From positions 124,001-188,000 of the forward strand of contig JADKJR010000008.1 of assembly GCA_016720925.1 (NCBI GenBank): 64,000 bases of DNA, given 5' to 3'. Below are positions 18,582 through 24,396 of the stretch, in pieces; within the stretch, counting starts at the first letter, position 1, and the number at the start of each line of letters is the position of its first letter. The notes under the pieces are model-generated. The model saw only the letters and a list, made by a program, of their open reading frames with translations, did not search any database and was not told the origin of the DNA. The translations under genes were made by a program, and so were the position numbers. The stretch is from Betaproteobacteria bacterium (GTDB lineage: Bacteria > Pseudomonadota > Gammaproteobacteria > Burkholderiales > Usitatibacteraceae).

Positions 18582-19505
18582 ATGGTACTCGATCAAACCT
18601 TCATGGAGTATCCGATGCGTCGCTATGGCATGGACCACGACCGCTACGAATGGTCTATGCTCACCACCCGCAAGCCAGTTGTCTGGCCGGACGAAAAGAA
18701 GCTCGCGCTATGGGTCAACGTGAGCCTTCAGCACTTTCCAATGAATCCAACGAGCAAGCTGGTCAAGCTGCCGGGCTCGATGACGATGCCCTATCCGGAT
18801 CTGCGGCACTATACGCTGCGCGACTATGGTAATCGAGTCGGCATCTACCGCTTCCTGAATGCTTTCGATCGCTACGGCATCAAACCGACGTTTGCGATCA
18901 ATGCGCACCTCGCCGAGCGCTATCCGGCGCTTCTGGGCGCGGTGGTCGAACGAGGCGACGAAATCATCGGCCATTCTTGGAGCATGGATACCCCTCATGT
19001 GGGCGGCCTGGCCAAAACGGACGAAGCCGAATTGGTTCAGCGCGCGCTTGATCGACTGCGCGCGCTGACCGGTAGTGATATCCGTGGCTGGCTGAGTCCG
19101 GGCAAGCTCGAAAGTGAACACACTCCGGATCTACTCAAGGCCAACGGTATCGAGTACTTTTGCGACTGGGTCAACGACGACATGCCGTATCGCTTCCATA
19201 CAAAGCATGGGGACTTGTGGGCAATGCCGCTTTCCACGGAGATCGAAGATCGCTTCGTTATCATGGAGAACCTGCATTCGGAGGCCGACTGGGCCATACA
19301 GGCGATGGATGCCTGCGACATGCTCTTGGCTGAGGCGCGCGAGCAGGGTGGACGAATCCTTTCTCTGTCGATCCACCCGTGGGTGCTCGGGCAGCCTCAT
19401 CGCATTCGACATTTGGAGTCGGTCCTCGAGTATGTGATGTCGAAGTCCGAGGTGTGGAGTGTCGGCGCCGGTGAATTGCTCGATTCGTTCATCAACCAGC
19501 CGTGA
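18582..19505 (+). CDS. polysaccharide deacetylase-fold protein (PuuE-like), second copy
   Basis: 307 residues, starting two bases after the first copy and evidently its diverged paralogue: RDYGNRVGIYRFLNAFDRYG aligns with RDWGNRVGHVRQMKLLDKY. It retains a NodB-type histidine motif (EIIGHSWSMDTPHVGG) and LSLSIHPWVLGQPHRI, while the TFDDG position reads LWVNVSLQHF. Paired non-identical copies may form a heteromer or act on successive intermediates. It is the last gene of the first catabolic block; IS21 end sequences start 24 bases later. Confidence 0.82.
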   Translation: MVLDQTFMEYPMRRYGMDHDRYEWSMLTTRKPVVWPDEKKLALWVNVSLQHFPMNPTSKLVKLPGSMTMPYPDLRHYTLRDYGNRVGIYRFLNAFDRYGIKPTFAINAHLAERYPALLGAVVERGDEIIGHSWSMDTPHVGGLAKTDEAELVQRALDRLRALTGSDIRGWLSPGKLESEHTPDLLKANGIEYFCDWVNDDMPYRFHTKHGDLWAMPLSTEIEDRFVIMENLHSEADWAIQAMDACDMLLAEAREQGGRILSLSIHPWVLGQPHRIRHLESVLEYVMSKSEVWSVGAGELLDSFINQP

Positions 19506-19539
19506 GCACGTGTCTGTGCTAAATTCAATTGTCGACCGC

Positions 19540-19609
19540 GAATTCCGCCGCATGTCGGGCCACGATTCCGCCGCATGCGGGTCCACGACTCCGGCTGATG
19601 CCGGGCCAT
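19540..19609 (+). repeat. three tandem IS21 terminal repeats
   Basis: Three diverged direct copies of a 23-24 base unit at 19540-19563, 19564-19586 and 19587-19609, with the pattern GATTCCGCCGCATGCGGG(T/C)CAC. Multiple terminal repeats of this kind are usual transposase-binding sites in IS21-family ends. Confidence 0.75.
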
Positions 19610-19660
19610 TGAGGAGTGGGATAACCCTGCTACCGTCCCACCCATTTCGGGGAGGCGACG

Positions 19661-19792
19661 GTGGAGCAAGAAAGGTTATCCATGCGTAAGATTTCGGAAG
19701 TCCTGAGGCTCAAGTACGAGCTTCATCTCGCGGAACGCGCGATTGCCGCCGCGTGCGACAGTTCCCGGTCCACGGCGCAAGACATTCTCAAA
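19661..19792 (+). pseudogene. istA: istA transposase, N-terminal fragment
   Basis: A GTG start at 19661 with GGGGAGG just upstream, then an internal ATG at 19682. The encoded residues MRKISEVLRLKYELHLAERA and CDSSRSTAQDILK match the helix-turn-helix N-terminus of IS21 IstA. The frame is interrupted after DILK by the IS66 element and continues on the other side (23260) with TWPLPGELDK, so the insertion caused the disruption. No catalytic domain remains. Confidence 0.82.
19785..19792. repeat. 8-bp target site duplication, left copy
   Basis: TTCTCAAA directly before the IS66 left end. The same eight bases follow the right end at 23252-23259. Eight base pairs is the duplication length expected for IS66-family transposition. 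Confidence 0.95.
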
Positions 19793-19813
19793 GTAAGCGT
19801 CATGTCGTGGCCG
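19793..19813. repeat. IS66 left terminal inverted repeat
   Basis: Begins GTAAGCGTCATG. It matches the reverse complement of 23231-23251 at 18 of 21 positions, the first 12 perfectly. Confidence 0.93.
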
Positions 19814-19828
19814 TCTTGACGACGGGCA

Positions 19829-20428
19829 CTATTTTAAGCCCCATTGATTCCACGCCATGCGCAGCAGTGCGGCGTTGGCAGCGTGGCGGTCGAAGCGATT
19901 CGGATCGAAGTCTTCCCCGGCCCAACGCATGAACGAGATCACTTCCTCATCGCGCGGATGTGTTTTTTGCAGGTTCAGGAATTCCTGATACTGATAGCTG
20001 CCGCCTGAATCTTCTGGCGGACAGGCACCTGCACCGTCTTCCACGCCGGCCGCGCCATAGGGCTTATCCAGTTTTTTTACCTGATCCACGATGATCCGAT
20101 GGACCCAACTGTCGCCAAAGTCGTAGAGATATTCGAATTGGAGGTTGAGCGTCAGAAGGCTCTTGAGCGGAACGCCACGTTCATCGATCGAAGGCATGCC
20201 CGGGTCGTCGTCGGGATGCGGCACGGAATAGGTCACGCCCTGGATATCGAACTGATGCAAATGCGAATCCGTCCAGCCCATTGCAGCCTGCAGGATATGG
20301 TGCAATTGCCCCAGCGACATTTGGCTTTCAACCCAGATCGTGCGCCTGACCACCGGCTCAATGTCGGCCAGTTGCACGTGCAGTCGATACCGGTAATGCG
20401 CGCTTTTTGATTGACGGCGTGTCGCCAT
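19829..20428 (-). CDS. plasmid pRiA4b ORF-3-like passenger protein
   Basis: 199 residues matching the pRiA4b ORF-3 family: YRLHVQLADIEPVVRRTIWV, LGQLHHILQAAMGWTDSHLH, YDFGDSWVHRIIVD and CPPEDSGGSYQYQEFL. The family is often linked to plasmids and IS66 elements; its function is unknown. It is the last gene inside the IS66 element, 53 bases after the 112-residue passenger, and ends 36 bases from the left terminal repeat, so it is carried as cargo rather than being a chromosomal gene. Confidence 0.88.
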   Translation of the reverse strand: MATRRQSKSAHYRYRLHVQLADIEPVVRRTIWVESQMSLGQLHHILQAAMGWTDSHLHQFDIQGVTYSVPHPDDDPGMPSIDERGVPLKSLLTLNLQFEYLYDFGDSWVHRIIVDQVKKLDKPYGAAGVEDGAGACPPEDSGGSYQYQEFLNLQKTHPRDEEVISFMRWAGEDFDPNRFDRHAANAALLRMAWNQWGLK

Positions 20429-20481
20429 TTGCGTTCCTGATCGTCTGGGGACCCAGAGTCTACCGATGGCCGCAGAATTTG

Positions 20482-20820
20482 TCAGTACTCGTAAGTGCGA
20501 TCGGCGCCAGGTCGATTGATCTCGTCGACCCGTTGTCCGCTGGCCCTGGCGGTAGCGATGGCCGTCTCGAGCCGCAACAGGATAGCGGCCAGCGATTCGT
20601 TGGCCTTGCAGCGGAGCATCGCCAGGGTCTTGTTGCCATCATGGGCCACGGCGGCACGCCGGATCGGCTGCATCGTGCCGATCATGATCTGCCCGCCACC
20701 GTGGATCAGTGCCTCGATATGCGTGTGGCCGGCAATCGTCACCGCGTGCGCCGAGGCCGTCGGCAGGCCGGCTACGCTGCCTCGCGCAGATTTTCGCTTC
20801 GAACCAGGTCCAGACGCCAT
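20482..20820 (-). CDS. small IS66 passenger protein
   Basis: 112 residues in a frame that overlaps the last 49 bases of tnpC. The protein has a clear pattern: basic N-terminus (MASGPGSKRKSARGS), a beta-rich centre (HTHIEALIHGGGQIMIGTM) and a helical segment (LAAILLRLETAIATARASGQ). I do not know a named domain, but small ORFs at this position are seen in related IS66 elements as I recall. It probably travels with the transposase genes; no role in transposition is established. Confidence 0.6.
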   Translation of the reverse strand: MASGPGSKRKSARGSVAGLPTASAHAVTIAGHTHIEALIHGGGQIMIGTMQPIRRAAVAHDGNKTLAMLRCKANESLAAILLRLETAIATARASGQRVDEINRPGADRTYEY

Positions 20821-22352
20821 GGCAGCAACTCATCAATCCGGTTGATCGGGTGATCAGCGATGCGTTCGAACACCGCACGCAGATAGGCAAAGGGCTCGAT
20901 ATCGTTCAGGCGCGCGGTGCCGATCAGCGTATAGATCGCCGCCGCACTCTCACCGCCCCGGTCGGAGCCTTGAAACAGATAATTCTTCCGGCCCATCACC
21001 AGCGGACGGATCGCCCGCTCGGCGGTGTTGTTGTCGATCTCAATGGCACCATCGTCGCAGAAGCGCGTCAGCGCGACCCAGCGCACCAGCGCGTAATGGA
21101 TCGCCTTGGCCAATCCGGACTTGGCCGACAGTTGCAGCAGTACGCCCTCGAGCCAAGTCCGCAGGTCGGCGGCAAGCGGCACCGAGCGTTCCTGGCGCAC
21201 CGCACGCCGCTCGGCCGGCAACTGGCCGCGGAGGGCGCGCTCGATGGCGTACAGTTGCCCGATTCGGCGAATCGCCTCAGTCGCAATCGGCGATGGCGCC
21301 AACTGCAGAAGGTCGTAGAACTTCCGGCGAACGTGCGCCCAGCAAGCCGCCTCAATGATCCGGCCATCCGCATACAACGCCTCGTAGCCGCTATAACCAT
21401 CGGCCTGCAGAATTCCCGCATACCCTTGCAAATGCAGTCGAGGTCGCTCGCCTTTGCGGTCCGGCGAGTAGCAATACCAGACCGCCGGCGGCTCCCGGTT
21501 GCCGGCCGGCCGGTCATCGCGGACGTAAGTCCAGAGCCGCGCGGTCCGGGTCTTGCCGCGCCCCGGCTCGAGCACCGGGACTGGGGTGTCATCGGTGTGG
21601 ATCTTGCCGGCTTGCAACACATACCGGCGGATGGCGTTGGCCAGAGGATGAAGCAGAGTGGCCGCCTCGCCCACCCAGGCCGCCAGGGTGGCGCGGTCGA
21701 GTTCCACCCCCGAGCGGCGATAGATGCCTGCCTGGCGATAGAGCGGACAGTGGTCGGCATACTTGGCGACCACCACTTGGGCCAGCAGGCCGGGGCCCGC
21801 CATGCCGCGCGCAATCGGCCGCGACGGGGCGGGTTGCTGAACCACCTTAGCGCAGTGTCCACAGGCGAGCTTCGGACGTACATGTCGGATCACCTTGAAG
21901 AAGCTCGGCAGGAAGTCGAGTACTTCGGAGACGTCTTCGCCCAACGGGCGCATTGGCTTGCCGCAGTCCGGGCAGTCACAGCTTGACGGCGCATGCACCA
22001 CGGTTTCGCGCGGCAGGTGGGCCGGAAACTGGCGGGCTTTGCGGCGAAACGCAAGAACCTTCTGCTCGTCCACGGGAGCGTCTTCGGTCGAATCGTTCAG
22101 CGGGACGGTCGCGGCTTGCTCGTCCGGTGCCGGCGCCGCGGCCGGCAACGGCAGATCGCCCAGCGCCAGTTGCAACTGCCCCATCAGTTCGCTCATGCGT
22201 TCCGACTTGCGTCCGTATTGCCAGCGTTTGAGTCGGGCAATTTCAGCCATCAATCGGGCGATCATCTCGTCGCGCGAGGCCAGCAGCTGTTTGAGGGTCG
22301 CGACGTCGTCGGGGAGTGTGCCGTTTGTTGTTGTTGGTTGACTGGCGTCCAT
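20772..22352 (-). CDS. tnpC: IS66 transposase TnpC
   Basis: About 526 residues from the ATG at 22352 (MDASQPTTTNG). The frame is open for 37 more codons upstream, but those are not family-like. The N-terminus has a leucine-zipper-like helix (LKQLLASRDEMIARLMAEIA) and RLKRWQYGRKSERM, then a zinc-finger-like CDCPDCGKPM...LACGHCAK region, the catalytic domain with IHTDDTPVPVLEPG, the QADGYSGYEALY and ACWAHVRRKFYDL segments, and the C-terminal EIDNNTAERAIRPLVMGRKN. All are standard for IS66 DDE transposases. It appears full length. Confidence 0.95.
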   Translation of the reverse strand: MDASQPTTTNGTLPDDVATLKQLLASRDEMIARLMAEIARLKRWQYGRKSERMSELMGQLQLALGDLPLPAAAPAPDEQAATVPLNDSTEDAPVDEQKVLAFRRKARQFPAHLPRETVVHAPSSCDCPDCGKPMRPLGEDVSEVLDFLPSFFKVIRHVRPKLACGHCAKVVQQPAPSRPIARGMAGPGLLAQVVVAKYADHCPLYRQAGIYRRSGVELDRATLAAWVGEAATLLHPLANAIRRYVLQAGKIHTDDTPVPVLEPGRGKTRTARLWTYVRDDRPAGNREPPAVWYCYSPDRKGERPRLHLQGYAGILQADGYSGYEALYADGRIIEAACWAHVRRKFYDLLQLAPSPIATEAIRRIGQLYAIERALRGQLPAERRAVRQERSVPLAADLRTWLEGVLLQLSAKSGLAKAIHYALVRWVALTRFCDDGAIEIDNNTAERAIRPLVMGRKNYLFQGSDRGGESAAAIYTLIGTARLNDIEPFAYLRAVFERIADHPINRIDELLPWRLDLVRSENLREAA

Positions 22353-22417
22353 TAGCGCCAAGTATATCACACTCATGCACATGGGTATGCCTTTTTGCGC
22401 ATTTCCCGGCGAAAAAG

Positions 22418-22765
22418 TTACGCCGCTCGACTCGGTTGCCAGGTCCGTTCCGGTCGTCGCCAATCGATGCCTTCGAGCAACATCGAGAGCTGTGCGGCGG
22501 ACAGGCAGACGCTACCCGATGTGGCCTGTGGCCAGATAAAGCGGCCGCGCTCGAGCCGCTTGGCGTAGAGGTTCATGCCGTCGCCGCTCCACCACAGCAG
22601 CTTGACCAGGTCGCCGCGCTTGCCGCGGAAGATGAAGACGTGACCGGAGAACGGATTGTCTGCAAGCGCGCTTTGCACCAGGGCCGCCAGGCCGTCCATG
22701 CCGCGCCGCAAGTCGGTCACCCCCGCCGCGAGCCAGATGCGGGTGCTGGTTGGCAGGCCGATCAT
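22418..22765 (-). CDS. tnpB: IS66 accessory protein TnpB (IS66 Orf2)
   Basis: 115 residues starting MIGLPTSTRIWLAAGVTDLR, with the diagnostic FSGHVFIFRGKRGDLVKLLW and GMNLYAKRLERGRFIWP of the IS66 Orf2/TnpB family. The ATG at 22765 overlaps the tnpA stop by four bases (ATGA), a normal arrangement for IS66. TnpB is needed for efficient transposition in characterised elements, though its biochemical role is not settled. Confidence 0.95.
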   Translation of the reverse strand: MIGLPTSTRIWLAAGVTDLRRGMDGLAALVQSALADNPFSGHVFIFRGKRGDLVKLLWWSGDGMNLYAKRLERGRFIWPQATSGSVCLSAAQLSMLLEGIDWRRPERTWQPSRAA

Positions 22766-23160
22766 CGGGCTTTGCCCAGGCAATCGAGGACCAGGCGTAG
22801 TTGCGCCGCATCGACGGCGCCGCGCAGTCGTATGGTCGCACCGGCAATGTCGATTTCGATGTGCGCCGAGGCCGCGTCAATCACCGCGCGTTTGTTTGAA
22901 TGCGCTTCCCGGCGCGGCCGGACTTCGCCTGGGGCGTGGATCGTCACCGGCAGCAGCACTGGATGATCCGGGCTGGTGCCACCCAACTGGCCGGCGCGAT
23001 AGTGACGACGCCATTTGAACAGCAAGTTGGTATTGATGCCGTGTTCTTGCGCAAGCTTGGCGACCGAAATATCCGGCGAGCATGCCGCCGCCGCCAACTT
23101 CCGCTTGAACTCGCGCGGGTAGTTAGGCCGGCCCTTCCGGCTTGATACCCTGCCTCTCAT
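22762..23160 (-). CDS. tnpA: IS66 accessory protein TnpA (IS66 Orf1)
   Basis: 132 residues from the ATG at 23160; eight extra in-frame codons upstream fall inside a hairpin and are probably not translated. The N-terminal helix-turn-helix reads RPNYPREFKRKLAAAACSPD and ISVAKLAQEHGINTNLLFKW, typical of IS66/IS3-type Orf1 DNA-binding proteins. The C-terminal part (IEIDIAGATIRLRGAVDAAQ) is the usual small domain. It is the promoter-proximal transposition gene of the element. Confidence 0.92.
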   Translation of the reverse strand: MRGRVSSRKGRPNYPREFKRKLAAAACSPDISVAKLAQEHGINTNLLFKWRRHYRAGQLGGTSPDHPVLLPVTIHAPGEVRPRREAHSNKRAVIDAASAHIEIDIAGATIRLRGAVDAAQLRLVLDCLGKAR

Positions 23161-23172
23161 TGACGCCACTTT

Positions 23173-23199
23173 GGTCCCCACCACTATTTGGTGGGGACC
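23173..23199. promoter_or_regulatory. perfect 10-bp stem-loop before tnpA
   Basis: GGTCCCCACC at 23173-23182 and its exact complement GGTGGGGACC at 23190-23199, with a 7-base loop, lie just upstream of the tnpA start. In the transcript this GC-rich hairpin could limit read-in translation or transcription into the transposase operon. The role is inferred from position only. Confidence 0.6.
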
Positions 23200-23230
23200 A
23201 CTTTGGACAATTATCTACTCAGTGTCCATG

Positions 23231-23251
23231 CGGCCTTGGCATGACGCTTAC
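23231..23251. repeat. IS66 right terminal inverted repeat
   Basis: Its reverse complement begins GTAAGCGTCATG and pairs with 19793-19813 at 18 of 21 positions. Confidence 0.93.
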
Positions 23252-23259
23252 TTCTCAAA
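23252..23259. repeat. 8-bp target site duplication, right copy
   Basis: TTCTCAAA, identical to 19785-19792. Confidence 0.95.
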
Positions 23260-23313
23260 CGCTGCCGGGGCGCCCAAGTCACCTGGCCGCTACCGGGAGA
23301 ACTCGACAAAGGC
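23260..23313 (+). pseudogene. istA: istA fragment right of the IS66 insertion
   Basis: Removing the IS66 element and one duplication copy joins GAC ATT CTC AAA to CGC TGC CGG, giving DILKRCRGAQVTWPLPGELD, which is the expected IstA continuation. Similarity ends at about LDKG, after which the frame has no transposase character, marking an older deletion of the rest of the IS21-type element. Confidence 0.8.
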
Positions 23314-23491
23314 AATCAATGCCACTTGCCTTGCGGTTACGCAGGTTGAATTCGTCACCCAGACCACCTACGCCGGGGTCGAACTTACGCACTCCCGCTC
23401 TCATGGCAGCCGACACATTGCCAATGCAACCCGCGGGCATCATGAAAGTGGGCCGATAGCCATCGCGCACCAAACTCCCTAATACGCTCAA
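23300..23491 (-). pseudogene. possible fragment of an HMG-CoA-lyase-like enzyme
   Basis: A minus-strand frame encodes GYRPTFMMPAGCIGNVSAAM followed by RAGVRKFDPGVGGLGDEFNL. This resembles the C-terminal barrel strands of DRE-TIM metallolyases such as HMG-CoA lyase (an N-x-x-A-x-x-AGV-x-x-FD-x-SVGGLGG pattern), but the metal-binding histidines are lost and stops lie just upstream. It looks like a gene scrap trapped between the IS21 remnant and the transhydroxylase genes. The assignment rests on one short motif. Confidence 0.35.
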
Positions 23492-23517
23492 TCATCAGAT
23501 GCTTACTTGAGCAGGTG

Positions 23518-24396
23518 TTAACGGTGGGCGGCGTGTAGTCCTACATCCTGCCCGAGTTTAATTTGGCCAAGATAGAGACTTTCTTCGCTGAGATCAAACT
23601 GTACCGGAGTGCTATCGGCTAAACCCAAGCTCACTGCCAGTTCATACCCACCGCTTTGCTTTTCCAGCTTATCGATCTTGAATTCGCCGAATATATCCGT
23701 GGTGGCTCGCGAGATCTCACTGCCATTGTGGCTCAGCACCACGTCGGCGCCTTCGGCACACTCCTCGACGCCATCGACATCGATCGTCACCGAACCGGCC
23801 ACGAAACATTTGGTAACCAGGTGCAAGCTCTTGTAATACACGCGTGGTTTCGTACCAAGGTCCGGTTGCAATACCTCCAGGCCCTGTTCCTCTGCTAGGC
23901 GCCGCATTTCTGCGTCTTCGACCTTGATCGATTCAAACACGTCAAGTGGGCAAACTTGCTCTATCCGGGTCTTTTCCCACCCCTGATCCAGCAGGTGTGC
24001 ATCGAAAATCCAGGCCTGAGGAATGTGCTTCTCCTCGTTCCAGTAAATTGCACCATAGGGACAGGCGTCAACAATCTGTTTCTGCCCTTTGGATTTTACC
24101 GGATCGATAATGACGATCCCGTCATCACGTTTCCTGACGGCATCGTCTCTGGCACTTTGGATACAGGGTGCGTTATCGCAATGATTGCACATCACCGGAA
24201 AAAAATTCGCTTCGACGATTGGCCAGCTACCGCGCTCCTGTTTCTGAACATCTACCCAGCGATGCCCTGTCAGAGGTTGCGGCGCAGCATAATCTGGAAA
24301 TTCGTTCCCAATGTGCTCGTCTTTTGTAGCCAGAAAACAGTTACGGCAGTTATCACAGCGAGAAACATCGACGATCATGTTCCATTTCTTGGCCAT
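23518..24396 (-). CDS. transhydroxylase-type iron-sulfur subunit (beta)
   Basis: 292 residues from the ATG at 24396, which overlaps the alpha-subunit stop (TGATG). The DMSO-reductase-family iron-sulfur subunit has cysteine clusters at SRCDNCRNCF, CNHCDNAPC, DACPYGAIYW and QVCPLDVF, enough for several [4Fe-4S] clusters. The C-terminal 80-90 residues (VAGSVTIDVDGVEECAEGAD, TTDIFGEFKIDKLEKQSGGY) form an Ig-like beta domain, as in the beta subunit of pyrogallol-phloroglucinol transhydroxylase. There is no Tat signal, so the complex is probably cytoplasmic. It carries electrons or stabilises the molybdenum subunit. Confidence 0.85.
   Translation of the reverse strand: MAKKWNMIVDVSRCDNCRNCFLATKDEHIGNEFPDYAAPQPLTGHRWVDVQKQERGSWPIVEANFFPVMCNHCDNAPCIQSARDDAVRKRDDGIVIIDPVKSKGQKQIVDACPYGAIYWNEEKHIPQAWIFDAHLLDQGWEKTRIEQVCPLDVFESIKVEDAEMRRLAEEQGLEVLQPDLGTKPRVYYKSLHLVTKCFVAGSVTIDVDGVEECAEGADVVLSHNGSEISRATTDIFGEFKIDKLEKQSGGYELAVSLGLADSTPVQFDLSEESLYLGQIKLGQDVGLHAAHR

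Larger units (their letters stand above)
19530..19792 (+). mobile_element. IS21-family element, left end, truncated
   Basis: Left end of an IS21-family element: TGTCGACC at 19530, three internal terminal repeats at 19540-19609, a leader, and the start of istA. The element is cut at 19792 by an IS66 insertion. Its sequence resumes at 23260 and is lost again by about 23310, so istB and most of istA are missing. Confidence 0.8.
19793..23251. mobile_element. complete IS66-family insertion sequence
   Basis: A 3459-bp element bounded by inverted repeats starting GTAAGCGTCATG and by an 8-bp target duplication. On the minus strand it encodes TnpA, TnpB and TnpC plus two passenger genes (a 112-residue protein and a pRiA4b ORF-3-like protein). 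All five frames are open and both ends are intact, so it may be active. It is inserted in the istA gene of an older IS21-family element. Confidence 0.95.
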
